A stretch of 64,000 nucleotides of DNA from Sporosarcina aquimarina (GCF_019748715.1 NZ_JACLBZ010000002.1:165995-229994), one strand, 5' to 3'; positions 17,295-25,933 are shown, counted from the stretch's first letter. The notes: generated by a model from the letters alone, not told the origin. Program-made: numbers and translations.

Positions 17295-18395
17295 TCAAAT
17301 CAATGAAGGTCGTATAATCAGATTCACGCCTTTAGGTGCATGCACAGCTACCTGTACATCCGCATGCTGAATCGTAATCCAGCCAAGACCTGAAATAACG
17401 ACATCCGTCTTCGCTTCTTTAATTGAAAATTCATGACGAACGAGTGGCGGCAGTTTCTCAAGTGAAGCCGCACTCGGCGGAGACAGCATGTCCCCCAGAT
17501 GATTGAGATAGAGCTCATCCGCATTTTCCAATTTTGTCCGATGCAGCGGCAGACCGTTCGCTACGTAGATATTGAATGACGAACGATCTCCTGCGATAAA
17601 ATCAAAGCGAGCCAAACCACCAATGAATAAAGTTTGCTCAGCATTTAACTGATAAACTTTCGGCTTCAACTCTTTTTTAGGTGTGATGAGTTTCAAGTCT
17701 TTGGCGTCCAGGTCATGTGCTATTTGATGATCGTTAATAATGCCTGGTGTATCCATTAAGGACTTGCCGTCATCCAACGGAATCTCCACAACATCAAGTG
17801 TTGTACCCGGGAAGTAGGACGTTGTTATGACATCCTGTACGCCTGTCGCATCTTTTATAATGCGGTTGATGAATGTGGACTTCCCGACATTCGTACAGCC
17901 CACGACGTAGACGTCCTTGCCTTTACGGTAGGTCTCGATGGCGTCGAGCGCTTCCGACATCCCTGTACCTTTCACTGCAGATACAAGCAGGACATCGATC
18001 GGTTTCAATCCTAATTTTGCCGCTTCGGCTTTCATCCAGTTGGTCACACGTTTCGGATTGATCGACTTCGGCAGTATATCGGATTTATTGCCAATCAATA
18101 AAATGTCTTTCTTGCCGACGAAACGATGCAGCCCATTGATCCAGCTGCCGTTAAAATCGAAGATGTCGACCACTTTGACAATCAGTCCGTCTTTTTCACC
18201 AATACCGTTCAAGATCGCTAAAAAGTCATCTCCCGATAAGGACACCGGCTGCAATTCATTATAGTTTCGTAATTTGAAACAGCGCTGACAAATGACATCT
18301 TCCTTCTCTAAAGAGGAAGGCGGTGCAAAGCCTTCTGCTGTTTTATCTGTCGTCTGGATCGCAATCCCGCATCCAATACATTTGATCGATTCCAA
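17295..18395 (-). CDS. yqeH: YqeH, circularly permuted ribosome-assembly GTPase
   Basis: GTPase needed for 30S subunit assembly. The N-terminal zinc finger has CIGCG and later CQRC. The G motifs are permuted: GNKSD (G4) comes first, SAVKGTG (G5) next, then GCTNVGKSTF (G1) near residue 167 and MDTPG (G3). A C-terminal domain follows. The start is the TTG at 18395: GGAGGAG sits just upstream, and that ribosome binding site lies across the end of yqeG. The genes are therefore coupled. Confidence 0.93.
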   Translation of the reverse strand: MESIKCIGCGIAIQTTDKTAEGFAPPSSLEKEDVICQRCFKLRNYNELQPVSLSGDDFLAILNGIGEKDGLIVKVVDIFDFNGSWINGLHRFVGKKDILLIGNKSDILPKSINPKRVTNWMKAEAAKLGLKPIDVLLVSAVKGTGMSEALDAIETYRKGKDVYVVGCTNVGKSTFINRIIKDATGVQDVITTSYFPGTTLDVVEIPLDDGKSLMDTPGIINDHQIAHDLDAKDLKLITPKKELKPKVYQLNAEQTLFIGGLARFDFIAGDRSSFNIYVANGLPLHRTKLENADELYLNHLGDMLSPPSAASLEKLPPLVRHEFSIKEAKTDVVISGLGWITIQHADVQVAVHAPKGVNLIIRPSLI

Positions 18396-18397
18396 AT

Positions 18398-18913
18398 TTA
18401 CTCCTCCCACGTGATCAATCCTTTTCTTTTAAACCTTGCCATAATCCTTCGTTCAATCGCTCTGTTGAATTTCGTAATAGGCGCATCAGAGCTTGCTACA
18501 GGAACGACCAATATCGTCTGCAGACCGACCCGGTTCGCACCTAAGACATCTGTCAACAGCTGGTCACCAATCATCACAATTTCATCTTTTGGCAATCCTA
18601 ATGTCGCGATTGCTTGATGAAATGCTTGTTTCAGTGGTTTCCGTGCTTCACAAATAAACGGAATGCCTAATGGATCACAAAAATGACTCACGCGTTCTAT
18701 ATGATTATTGGAAACAATCGTAATTTGTAAACCTGCATCGTGCATCGACTTGAACCACGCCATAATATCCTGCGTAGCATCTGCACGGTCCCATTCAACA
18801 AGTGTATTATCCAGATCGGTAATGATGCCCTTAATGCCTTGTTTCACAAGCTTTTCCGGCTTGATATGCAACACCGATTTGACATATTCACTCGGTAAAA
18901 AATGTTTTAACAC
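18398..18913 (-). CDS. yqeG: YqeG, HAD-superfamily (subfamily IIIA) phosphatase
   Basis: A 171-residue phosphatase with the nucleophile motif TDLDNTLVEWD near residue 30, TIVSNN as motif II, the Lys of motif III in ARKPLK and the motif IV acidic residues in MIGDQLLTDVLGANRVG. The substrate is not known with certainty. The GTG at 18913 is chosen because GGCGGAGAGG precedes it. It opens the yqeG-yqeH-aroE-yhbY-nadD-yqeK-rsfS-yqeM operon, divergent from sigK. Confidence 0.9.
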   Translation of the reverse strand: MLKHFLPSEYVKSVLHIKPEKLVKQGIKGIITDLDNTLVEWDRADATQDIMAWFKSMHDAGLQITIVSNNHIERVSHFCDPLGIPFICEARKPLKQAFHQAIATLGLPKDEIVMIGDQLLTDVLGANRVGLQTILVVPVASSDAPITKFNRAIERRIMARFKRKGLITWEE

Positions 18914-19013
18914 GTTATCCTCTCCGCCCTGCATCAAATTCTTGTCTGATTATAACATAGTTGCGTATTCCACACGCACTCCTATGTCTAAATTCCCCGG
19001 TTTTCTTGTCGGG

Positions 19014-19042
19014 TGATAGTCCCTTACATCTTCGCATATGTT
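19014..19042 (+). promoter_or_regulatory. Possible SigE-type promoter for sigK
   Basis: TGATAGT (19014-19020) and CATATGTT (19035-19042), separated by 14 bp, resemble the mother-cell SigE pattern ATATT-N14-CATACANT. SigE control of sigK is known in B. subtilis. The match is imperfect and no mapping data are available. Confidence 0.4.
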
Positions 19043-19069
19043 GAAGTATTAAGAATCGGAGGTGGTCAC

Positions 19070-19768
19070 ATGAGCGGGTTTTTCATGGCCGTCGTGCAAT
19101 TGTGGTTAGAGATCCCCGCATTACTCGGCTATATCAGAGGGCAAGCGTTCCTTCGCCCACTCTCAAAAAAGGAAGAAGCAGAGTGCCTGAGACGATTAGC
19201 TGAAGGCGATGAAAGTGCGCGCGATGAGTTGATTGAACACAATATGCGGTTAGTAGCTCATATCGTGAAGAAGTTTCAGCCGAAACATGAGTTGTTGGAC
19301 GATTATATTTCCATCGGCGTCATCGGCTTGATGAAAGCAATCAACAGTTTCACACCTGACCGAAAGACGAAACTCGCAACGTATGCCGCTCGCTGTATCG
19401 AAAATGAAATTCTTATGTATTTGCGAACACAGAAGAAAGTCCAGAAAGATGTCTCCCTTTATGAACCCATCGGCCTCGATAAAGACGGCCAATCCTTAGA
19501 AATCGCGGATCTTCTCCAAACAGATGATATTCCTCCACAAACCACAGTTGAACAGAACGAGCAAAAAGAGCGCTTGTATAAGCATTTGGGTAAGCTCGAT
19601 GCCCGAGAGCTGGAGATTATCCAACGACGCTATGGCTTGCTCGACGACAAACCAATGACCCAAAAAGAGATTGCCAAACAATTGAATATTTCCCGTAGTT
19701 ATGTTTCTCGTATTGAGAAAAGAGCCATTGTGAAATTATATCAATCTTTTAAGCATGAGTATCAATGA
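19070..19768 (+). CDS. sigK: Late mother-cell sigma factor SigK, uninterrupted
   Basis: Directs late mother-cell transcription (coat and mother-cell lysis genes). The 232-residue protein starts MSGFFMAVVQLW, chosen for GGAGGTGGTCAC upstream. The hydrophobic first 20 or so residues match the pro-sequence removed by SpoIVFB. Region 2 (EHNMRLVAHIVKKF, IGLMKAINSF, YAARCIENEILM) and region 4 (MTQKEIAKQLNISRSYVSRIEKRA) are complete. The gene is continuous: no skin-type element interrupts it, unlike B. subtilis. It is divergent from yqeG. Confidence 0.95.
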   Translation: MSGFFMAVVQLWLEIPALLGYIRGQAFLRPLSKKEEAECLRRLAEGDESARDELIEHNMRLVAHIVKKFQPKHELLDDYISIGVIGLMKAINSFTPDRKTKLATYAARCIENEILMYLRTQKKVQKDVSLYEPIGLDKDGQSLEIADLLQTDDIPPQTTVEQNEQKERLYKHLGKLDARELEIIQRRYGLLDDKPMTQKEIAKQLNISRSYVSRIEKRAIVKLYQSFKHEYQ

Positions 19769-19783
19769 GTTTCTGATTCGGCT

Positions 19784-19895
19784 AGCTGCAAACGCCAGAG
19801 ATTAGGATCATAAGTCAAAACAGCTGGGTGTTCCAAAGGTCGCCACTTCGCTGTTTAGCCTTATGCCTGTCGTCTCTTACACGGCGTTTGCAGCT
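19784..19895. repeat. 112-nt nested long-hairpin element after sigK
   Basis: The outer arms AGCTGCAAACGCC (19784-19796) and GGCGTTTGCAGCT (19883-19895) are perfectly complementary. Inside, AGAGA faces TCTCT, ATAAG faces CTTAT, and AAACAGC faces GCTGTTT in matching nested order. The sequence folds as one long irregular hairpin with a loop of about 25 nt. No reading frame explains it. It could be a miniature transposable repeat, a structured RNA or an mRNA 3'-end element; I cannot name a family. Confidence 0.6.
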
Positions 19896-19905
19896 TTTGA
19901 ATTTA

Positions 19906-19972
19906 AAAAGCGTTTCCACTGGCCAGGGTCCCGGGGTTCCGGGGGTCCCTGCACATCGGAAACGCTTTGTTT
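19906..19972 (+). terminator. Long-stem hairpin downstream of sigK
   Basis: AAAGCGTTTCC (19907-19917) pairs with GGAAACGCTTT (19958-19968). Inside, AGGGTCCC and GGGTCCCT form a GC-rich apical stem with one T-T mismatch. The moderately T-rich TGTTTATCTTT follows on the plus strand. It probably ends the sigK transcript, though the stem is unusually long and GC-rich for that purpose. Confidence 0.55.
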
Positions 19973-20086
19973 ATCTTTATTCAGCAGAACCTCTCGCCCT
20001 GTAAATAGAGAGAGGAATAAGGTTTTATATCCTGTTCAGCATGTGTACAAATACGCACTGAACAAAGATATAGCCTTCGGCAGCTG

Positions 20087-20167
20087 TCAGTCCGCCTTGA
20101 CCTCACGTAAAATTACTGCCGCCAAAATTGCTGTTACTACAAATGCACCACCCATAAGGAATCCCAT
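20087..20167 (-). CDS. 26-residue predicted membrane microprotein
   Basis: The gene starts MGFLMGGAFVVTAILAAVI and ends REVKAD: one hydrophobic helix with a short charged C-terminus, the layout of single-pass bacterial microproteins. AAAGGAGGG sits seven bases before the ATG, a near-perfect ribosome binding site, which is the main support. It is 67 bp downstream of mtnN on the same strand and convergent with sigK. I do not recognise a family. Confidence 0.5.
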   Translation of the reverse strand: MGFLMGGAFVVTAILAAVILREVKAD

Positions 20168-20234
20168 CGGTTGTCCCTCCTTTCGACGAAACTATCATAT
20201 GCTTTGTCTACTAATTAATTTTACCATAACCGAA

Positions 20235-20927
20235 TCAAAGTTTCGAGATGACGCGTAAAACAATCTGTGACGAATGTTTTGCTGCAAGTGGTAAAAATTC
20301 ATCAAAACTGATAGACGACTCTTTCCCTGCGATATCGGAGAGCGCACGAATGACTACGAATTTTGTGTTGAATTGATAACACACTTGAGCAACGGCTGCT
20401 GCTTCCATTTCGACAGCGATGACTCGCGGAAATTTCTCTTTTACTGACAACACTCGATCAGCATCAGACATAAATACGTCAGCAGACGCAATCGTTCCTA
20501 CCGCGTGCTTGTATGTATCCAACTCTGTAACTGTTTCCTTTGCCAGATTGATCAATTCCTTATCTGAAGGGAACGTAGCAGGAAGTTGAGGTACTTGGCC
20601 GAGTTCATAGCCAAATGCCGTGACGTCTACGTCATGGTGAAGGACGTAATCGGAAATTACAATTGTCCCTACTTCGAGGTCGGGATGTGTACCGCCTGCT
20701 GAACCTGTATTTAGTACGATGTCCGGCTTGTAGTTTTGCAAAAGAATGGTCGTAGCCATAGCAGCGTTTACTTTACCAATACCACTTTTTGTAACGATGA
20801 CTTCATGTTTGCCAACTTTTCCTTCGATGAATTCGCAGTTGGCGATAGTAGTAATTTTCCCAATGCCGATTTCACGGCGCAGTATTTCTACTTCTTCTTC
20901 CATGGCTCCAACGATAGCTATTTTCAT
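20235..20927 (-). CDS. mtnN: 5'-methylthioadenosine/S-adenosylhomocysteine nucleosidase
   Basis: Cleaves adenine from MTA and SAH, feeding methionine salvage and the activated methyl cycle. The 230-residue protein begins MKIAIVGAMEEEVEIL with the catalytic N-terminal Glu. It has SGIGKVNAA, NTGSAGG, the VEMEAAAV ribose-binding segment near residue 170 and the catalytic Asp in IRALSDIAG. GGAGAGAAC precedes the ATG. Repeat R1 lies upstream, separating it from yrrS. Confidence 0.96.
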   Translation of the reverse strand: MKIAIVGAMEEEVEILRREIGIGKITTIANCEFIEGKVGKHEVIVTKSGIGKVNAAMATTILLQNYKPDIVLNTGSAGGTHPDLEVGTIVISDYVLHHDVDVTAFGYELGQVPQLPATFPSDKELINLAKETVTELDTYKHAVGTIASADVFMSDADRVLSVKEKFPRVIAVEMEAAAVAQVCYQFNTKFVVIRALSDIAGKESSISFDEFLPLAAKHSSQIVLRVISKL

Positions 20928-21000
20928 TGTTCTCTCTCCTTCGAAAGTTTGTTTCCATTAAAATAATAAAACCTAAAACATTGTGTATGTTCAGGGCATC

Positions 21001-21126
21001 GTTGATTTGCGCTGCGGGCGGGACGCTTTCCGGGGGGGGCGCGGCTTGAGCCTCTCGTCGCTACACTCCTGCGGGGTCTCAAGGCTCACATTAATCCCCC
21101 TGGAGTCGCCCTCCGCTCCAATCAAC
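21001..21126. repeat. Intergenic repeat R1 (GC-rich 120-131 bp family)
   Basis: Begins GTTGATTTGCGC and ends AATCAAC, so the ends are complementary (GTTGATT/AATCAAC). The internal blocks GGGACGCTTTCC, CGGCTTGAGCCTC, CTCCTGCGGGGTCTCAAG and GGAGTCGCC are shared with R2, R4 and, inverted, R5. Its G+C is far above the flanking DNA. It sits between mtnN and yrrS. No protein-coding frame is conserved between copies. Confidence 0.85.
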
Positions 21127-21190
21127 TAGTAACGCTTTTTGGTATTGAAATAAAAACAAACCATAGCCACTCATAATAAATAGTGTAGGT

Positions 21191-21853
21191 CTATTTCGTC
21201 TCCAATGTATTCAGAACATCCATTTTTACTGGTGTCCAGCCTTCGCCGTCTACCCATTCTATGTAGACTTTGTATTTCTCTGATTTGTCCAGACTTGAGA
21301 CGATGCCTTCTGATTTTTGGGGGCTTCCACCGTTTTGGATGCGCCAGTAGATCAGTTGGTCTTCAGGAAGGCCTGTGGCGTATGAAATCGCTGCTTTTTT
21401 CTCGTGCCAATCATCAGATTCCCCGTCATATTTAGAAACGTGCTCACCTGTTTGTTTTGTTCCGATTGGTTTCCAATTTGAATTCACTATCGTCTCTTTA
21501 ACAGCACTGTCATTAGATGGAGTGACGGTAAGGGATTCGGATTCGTCAACGATCTTGCCGCCTTCCTCCTCTTCGTCCTCCACATTGGTATCTTCATCCG
21601 GATTTGTTTCTTCTGTGTCGTCTTCAGTCGGCTGCTCTTCCACGAGCACATTGTCATCCGGTGCCTCTTCAGTCTGTTGCGGCTCCTGTTTCTGATCTTT
21701 GCTTGCTTCTTCCTTGTCATCGCCAATAATAAATGTGACGCCGACAATTAAAATGAGCAATACAACGATGCCGATTAAAATGTTTAATATCTTATTTGCC
21801 TTATTCCCTTTTTTACGTGACATTCTGGAAAAATTAGGTTCTCGATCTGCCAT
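21191..21853 (-). CDS. yrrS: YrrS-like membrane-anchored protein (DUF1510)
   Basis: A 220-residue protein with a basic cytoplasmic N-terminus (SRKKGNKANK), one transmembrane helix at about residues 24-43, then an acidic disordered linker of some 70 residues rich in Glu, Asp and Thr. The conserved C-terminal DUF1510 domain (NSNWKPIGTKQTGEHVSKYD; later YATGLPEDQLIYWRIQNGG) is extracellular. The function is unknown; proximity to greA matches B. subtilis. The low-complexity linker explains several spurious frames on the other strand. Confidence 0.88.
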   Translation of the reverse strand: MADREPNFSRMSRKKGNKANKILNILIGIVVLLILIVGVTFIIGDDKEEASKDQKQEPQQTEEAPDDNVLVEEQPTEDDTEETNPDEDTNVEDEEEEGGKIVDESESLTVTPSNDSAVKETIVNSNWKPIGTKQTGEHVSKYDGESDDWHEKKAAISYATGLPEDQLIYWRIQNGGSPQKSEGIVSSLDKSEKYKVYIEWVDGEGWTPVKMDVLNTLETK

Positions 21854-21923
21854 TTATCACATCTCCTTAAACACAGCATATACTCTTGTCCAATCAGACG
21901 TTTTAGCCGACCAATTGGTTTCA

Positions 21924-21962
21924 AAAAAAGCAATACCGTCTTCTGCCAGTGAGAAGACGGTA
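21924..21962 (-). terminator. Rho-independent terminator of greA
   Basis: On the minus strand TACCGTCTTCT pairs with AGAAGACGGTA (21934-21962) around a 7-nt loop, and a T-rich tail (TTGCTTTTTTT) follows. It lies seven bases after the greA stop codon. Confidence 0.85.
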
Positions 21963-21968
21963 CATTTG

Positions 21969-22445
21969 TCATTTTATCTCGAGTATTTCAACTGACATTT
22001 CGCCGCCGGGAGTTAAAATCTTTACTTTGTCATCTTTCTTTCGTCCAATCAATCCCTTAGCGATAGGAGAATCATTCGAAATGAGTCCTTCCAAAGGATT
22101 CGCTTCCGCGGAACCGACAATCGTGTACGTCTCTTCTTCTCCATCTGGAATTTCTTTGAACGTCACCGTTTTGCCTAATTGCACTTCATCGTTGTTCAAC
22201 TCATCTTCTGTTATGATCACTGCATTGCGAATCATAGATTCCAATGAAGAAATCTTTCCTTCAACAAATGCTTGGTCTTCTTTCGCTGAATCGTACTCGG
22301 AATTCTCCGATAGGTCGCCATAACTACGTGCTATTTTGATACGTTCAACGACTTCTTTACGCTTTACCGTCTTAAGATATTCTAGCTCTTCTTCTAACTT
22401 TTGTTTACCCGATACCGTCATAGGGAATTTTTTTTCTGAAACCAT
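21969..22445 (-). CDS. greA: Transcription elongation factor GreA
   Basis: Stimulates transcript cleavage by backtracked RNA polymerase. The 158-residue protein has the N-terminal coiled coil with [20 protein letters not shown] at its tip, including the catalytic acidic pair, and the C-terminal FKBP-like domain ([19 protein letters not shown]). The ATG is preceded by GAGGAGTG. It has its own terminator, and another lies upstream after udk, so it is probably also transcribed alone. Confidence 0.96.
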   Translation of the reverse strand: MVSEKKFPMTVSGKQKLEEELEYLKTVKRKEVVERIKIARSYGDLSENSEYDSAKEDQAFVEGKISSLESMIRNAVIITEDELNNDEVQLGKTVTFKEIPDGEEETYTIVGSAEANPLEGLISNDSPIAKGLIGRKKDDKVKILTPGGEMSVEILEIK

Positions 22446-22474
22446 TTAAACAACACTCCTCAAATTTCTGTTCA

Positions 22475-22520
22475 TAAAAAATACTATGCCACACCAACTT
22501 CAGGTATGTGACATAGTGGA
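22475..22520 (-). terminator. Terminator downstream of udk
   Basis: On the minus strand ACTATGTCACA and TGTGGCATAGT (22483-22517) form an imperfect 11-base stem, followed by ATTTTTTAT. Between it and udk is a second weaker hairpin (ATTCAGTT/AACTGAAT). Confidence 0.7.
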
Positions 22521-22653
22521 ACTATTATTGTTTACGTTTACCTTACTCCAATTCAGTTTAGGCTAACTGAATTTCAGTAGACCGTGCATCCTTCCAATAG
22601 CTTATAGCGACAAGGTCTACGTTGAATTAATTTAAAATTATGTCATCATCATA

Positions 22654-23289
22654 TTATACTTCGTCTGCAGAAGCAAGAATTGTTTTTATTTTAGTTACCA
22701 TCAAATCGATAGCAACCGCATTTTCTCCGCCTTCAGGAATGATTATATTGGCATACTTTTTTGTTGGTTCAATGAATTGATTATGCATTGGCCTAACTAC
22801 GGATAAGTACTGTTCGATGACCGAATCCACATTTCGACCTCGGTCATTGATATCGCGTAATAATCTTCTGATGATCCGAATATCTGCATCCGTATCGACA
22901 AATAATTTAATGTCCATTAAATCACGCAGACGTTCATCCTCGAGCACGAGAATCCCCTCTAAAATGATCACGTCCTGTGACTCCACGCAATTCGTCTCCG
23001 CAGACCTAGTGTGCAATGTATAATCATATGTCGGTACTTGGATCGATTGTCTTTCCAATAACCGGTTGATATGTTCAATTAATAAATCAGTGTCGAATGC
23101 CAGCGGATGATCATAATTCGTTTGCAGCCGTTCTTCAAATGCTAAATGTGATTGGTCTTTGTAATAGTCATCTTGCTCGATGACTACAACGGAATGACCT
23201 TGAAACACTTCATGAATCTTTTTGGTGACACTCGTTTTACCGGAGCCGGAACCTCCGGCAATGCCGATCACAACAGGCTTATTCTTCAC
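22654..23289 (-). CDS. udk: Uridine kinase
   Basis: Phosphorylates uridine and cytidine in pyrimidine salvage. The 211-residue P-loop kinase has [13 protein letters not shown] at residues 9-21, the DDYY nucleoside-binding motif (EQDDYYKD), [11 protein letters not shown] and the LID-region arginines in [13 protein letters not shown]. It overlaps the upstream methyltransferase gene by four bases. The yrrN-yrrO peptidase pair found between these genes in B. subtilis is absent. Confidence 0.96.
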   Translation of the reverse strand: MKNKPVVIGIAGGSGSGKTSVTKKIHEVFQGHSVVVIEQDDYYKDQSHLAFEERLQTNYDHPLAFDTDLLIEHINRLLERQSIQVPTYDYTLHTRSAETNCVESQDVIILEGILVLEDERLRDLMDIKLFVDTDADIRIIRRLLRDINDRGRNVDSVIEQYLSVVRPMHNQFIEPTKKYANIIIPEGGENAVAIDLMVTKIKTILASADEV

Positions 23290-23954
23290 AGCGATTCCCC
23301 TTTGCTGCTTTCTAATTCGTTTTTCTTGACCCCAATCAAAATTCCATCTCCAATGGGCAGAAGAGACGTCTCATAACGTTCATGGTTCATTGCCCAATCA
23401 GTGAATTTTTGCAGATTGCGAATCATCGTGCGATTTCGTTTCGGTACTTCTGCATCTTTCAACAGCACCATACCATGCATGAACATATTATCACAATAAA
23501 TTACACCTTTTGCGCTGATCAATGGACTATATTTTTCAAAGAACTTTTGATATTGTCCTTTTGCCGCATCAATGAACAAGGTATCAAATGGTTGCTTTGG
23601 CAAGTTCTTTTCGTCAAATACCAAAGCATCATCCTGGATGATTTGAATACGTTCTTGTAAACCGCTTCGCTCAATATGCTCGACAGCTTTCGCATAACGT
23701 TCCGCGTCTCTTTCAATTGTATAAATTATCGCCTCAGGAAACGCTAGAGCTATTCGGATTGCCGAGTAGCCAATTGCGCTGCCGATTTCTAGAATTCTTT
23801 TTGGCTGCTGTATTTGAAGCAGTCCAATCAACGTATTCAAACCTGTATCATCCATGATCGGTACGCGGTGTTCTGCCGCATAGCGCTCCATTTCAAGAAT
23901 GAGCGGCTCTTTCTCTTTGGCAAAACCGTTAATATAGGCACTGTAATCCGCCAT
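23286..23954 (-). CDS. trmR: YrrM/TrmR-type O-methyltransferase
   Basis: Class I SAM methyltransferase of the COMT-like family. The B. subtilis orthologue TrmR methylates 5-hydroxyuridine at tRNA position 34 to 5-methoxyuridine. The 222-residue protein has [16 protein letters not shown] (about residues 56-71), the YTIERD acidic loop and the metal-binding FIDAAKGQY and CDNMF segments. The position before udk matches. Whether the substrate is tRNA depends on this orthology, so the symbol is an inference from sequence plus synteny. Confidence 0.82.
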   Translation of the reverse strand: MADYSAYINGFAKEKEPLILEMERYAAEHRVPIMDDTGLNTLIGLLQIQQPKRILEIGSAIGYSAIRIALAFPEAIIYTIERDAERYAKAVEHIERSGLQERIQIIQDDALVFDEKNLPKQPFDTLFIDAAKGQYQKFFEKYSPLISAKGVIYCDNMFMHGMVLLKDAEVPKRNRTMIRNLQKFTDWAMNHERYETSLLPIGDGILIGVKKNELESSKGESL

Positions 23955-23986
23955 ATAATTTCTCCTTTATAGAACCTTCTTATTTC

Positions 23987-25123
23987 TTATTTATGCTGAC
24001 TATCAATATACTCAGCTTTGTTTTCCAAATGCTCTTCATAAGTCTTCGCGAAATGATTCACACCATCTTTATCTGCCAAGAAAAATAAATACTTTGTTTT
24101 GGAAGGTTCGACAGCTGCTTGTAAGGACGCGGCTCCCGCATTGGCGATAGGACCCGGTGGCAATCCTTTATTTTGATAGGTGTTGTATGCATTTTCCACT
24201 TTTAGATCCTCGAGTAATACACGGTCTTTATGCTCTCCTAAAGCATACAAAACAGTAGGGTCTGTTTGCAGAGGCATACCTTCATCCATTCGGTTAATGA
24301 ACACACTGGCGATGGTTTCACGATCTGCTTTGCTCGTTGCTTCTTTTTCAAGCAGGGAAGCAAACGTTAATAGCCAGTGCGCGGACTTTTCTTTCTCTTC
24401 TAAAAAGCCTTGGAACGGAATGATATTTTGCACCGTTGCATCCACCATCGTATCCACTACTTCTTCCACTGACGGCGACTCATCATAAAATGGATACGTG
24501 GCCGGGAATAAATAGCCTTCTAGAGCATAGCGAATGTTTTCTTTTTGTATTTCTTCGGTAATAATATCGGGATACTTCGTCATATATCGCAAAACGGCGT
24601 CTTCACTCGTTACAAAATCCATAAATTCCTCTTTTGTGAACGATGCCTTTGCGCTTGTCCTTTCTGCGATCTGATCTAGCGTCAAGCCTTCCGGTATCGT
24701 CAGCGTGAAGGCAGGCGTTCGATACACCACACCTGTTTTCAAACTCTGAAGTAATTCATCAGGCGTCATAGATTTAGTAAGACCATATGTTCCAGCTTGG
24801 AAATCTGCTTCATTGTTTACTTTTGCATAGTATTTAAACACTCGAGCACTTTTGATAACGCCCTTTTTTTCCAGAATCTCAGAAATAGTATCCAACCCAG
24901 AACCAATCGGTACGACCACTTCTACGACTTTTTCAGAGTCCGGATCAACTGGCTTTAATGCACCTTTTATGTATGTATAGATAGAGAAACCGCCAATTAT
25001 CCCAATCACGAGAATGACGGATACGATCCAAAACACGATTTTTCGAACTGTCCTCACTTCTTCCTTTTGTTCAAGCATCCGTTGAAACATAACTTCCTTT
25101 TTTCTTTGGGGCTCTTTTTCCAT
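23987..25123 (-). CDS. mltG: Endolytic murein transglycosylase MltG (YrrL)
   Basis: Membrane-anchored lytic transglycosylase that cuts nascent glycan strands. The 378-residue protein has a basic cytoplasmic segment, one membrane helix (about residues 32-54), a LysM-like subdomain (VVVPIGSGLDTISEIL) and the YceG domain. The latter has the catalytic Glu in FASLLEKEA and downstream TDPTVLYAL and GLPPGPIANAG. The ATG at 25123 is preceded by AGAGGTGAGG; a GTG three codons upstream overlaps that site. It is followed by trmR. Confidence 0.94.
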   Translation of the reverse strand: MEKEPQRKKEVMFQRMLEQKEEVRTVRKIVFWIVSVILVIGIIGGFSIYTYIKGALKPVDPDSEKVVEVVVPIGSGLDTISEILEKKGVIKSARVFKYYAKVNNEADFQAGTYGLTKSMTPDELLQSLKTGVVYRTPAFTLTIPEGLTLDQIAERTSAKASFTKEEFMDFVTSEDAVLRYMTKYPDIITEEIQKENIRYALEGYLFPATYPFYDESPSVEEVVDTMVDATVQNIIPFQGFLEEKEKSAHWLLTFASLLEKEATSKADRETIASVFINRMDEGMPLQTDPTVLYALGEHKDRVLLEDLKVENAYNTYQNKGLPPGPIANAGAASLQAAVEPSKTKYLFFLADKDGVNHFAKTYEEHLENKAEYIDSQHK

Positions 25124-25160
25124 AACCCTCACCTCTTTTTCACTACTGCTGAATTAAGTT

Positions 25161-25192
25161 AAAAAAGACGGAACGGTCCGCACCATTCCGTC
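25161..25192 (-). terminator. Terminator after yrzB
   Basis: On the minus strand GACGGAATGGT pairs with ACCGTTCCGTC (25167-25192) around GCGG, followed by TTTTTTAA. It separates the ireB-ruvX-yrzB unit from mltG. Confidence 0.9.
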
Positions 25193-25211
25193 CGTCACAT
25201 GAATAGAACTC

Positions 25212-25502
25212 TCAGTCGCCTTCTTCTTCAAGGAAAGTATTCAATACTTCTTCAATCATATCCCATTCTTCATCGGATTCGATTTCGAGTAATTCTCCGC
25301 CTTCTTCGCCTTCCTCCGTAGGAATGAAAGCAGATGCGTGGATTTCGACATCTTCGTCATCGTCCACTTCTTCACCGTCTAAAATGTGGTAAAGTACATA
25401 CGATCTTTCATATTCTTTCGAATCAAATGTTAAGATCACTTCACAAACATGCTCTTCACCGTTCTCGTCAACTATTGTCATTGTTTCTTGTCCGTGTTCC
25501 AT
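25212..25502 (-). CDS. yrzB: YrzB, DUF1292 family protein
   Basis: A 96-residue very acidic protein. The beta-rich DUF1292 core (TIVDENGEEHVCEVILTF, then YVLYHI) is followed by a Glu/Asp-rich tail. The function is unknown. The ATG at 25502 (MEHGQETM) has TTAGAGGTGATTAG upstream. It is directly after ruvX and is the last gene of ireB-ruvX-yrzB, the same order as in many Firmicutes. Confidence 0.9.
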   Translation of the reverse strand: MEHGQETMTIVDENGEEHVCEVILTFDSKEYERSYVLYHILDGEEVDDDEDVEIHASAFIPTEEGEEGGELLEIESDEEWDMIEEVLNTFLEEEGD

Positions 25503-25513
25503 TCTAATCACCT

Positions 25514-25933
25514 CTAAATTTTTTTTGAATCCAAATACCCTTGAAGTATCATGACAGCTGCCATTTTATCAATCACCGATTTCCGCTTTTTACGGCTTAC
25601 ATCCGCTTCGATTAAGACACGTTCGGCAGCCATCGTCGTCAGCCGCTCATCCCAAAGAACAACTGGAAAACCAAATTTCTCGCGTAAACTTTCGGCGTAT
25701 TGTTCAGAGGCTTGTCCCCTCGGGCCGATTGTATTGTTCATATTTTTAGGATAGCCGACGACAAATTCATGTACTTCGTATTCTTTAGTTAGTTCTTCGA
25801 TCCGCTCAAGACCGAAAAGACCTTCTTCTTCGTTGATTTTGATCGTCTCGATGCCTTGAGCAGTCCATCCGAGACCATCACTAATTGCGATGCCGACTGT
25901 TTTCGTGCCGACATCCAATCCCATTATTCTCAT
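25514..25933 (-). CDS. ruvX: RuvX/YqgF family nuclease
   Basis: RNase H-fold nuclease linked to 16S rRNA 5'/3' processing and proposed as a Holliday-junction resolvase. The 139-residue protein starts [19 protein letters not shown] with the first catalytic Asp. It has [10 protein letters not shown], the WDERLTT acidic motif and a final DKMAAVMIL helix with the last Asp. It overlaps ireB by four bases and is followed by yrzB. Confidence 0.93.
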   Translation of the reverse strand: MRIMGLDVGTKTVGIAISDGLGWTAQGIETIKINEEEGLFGLERIEELTKEYEVHEFVVGYPKNMNNTIGPRGQASEQYAESLREKFGFPVVLWDERLTTMAAERVLIEADVSRKKRKSVIDKMAAVMILQGYLDSKKI

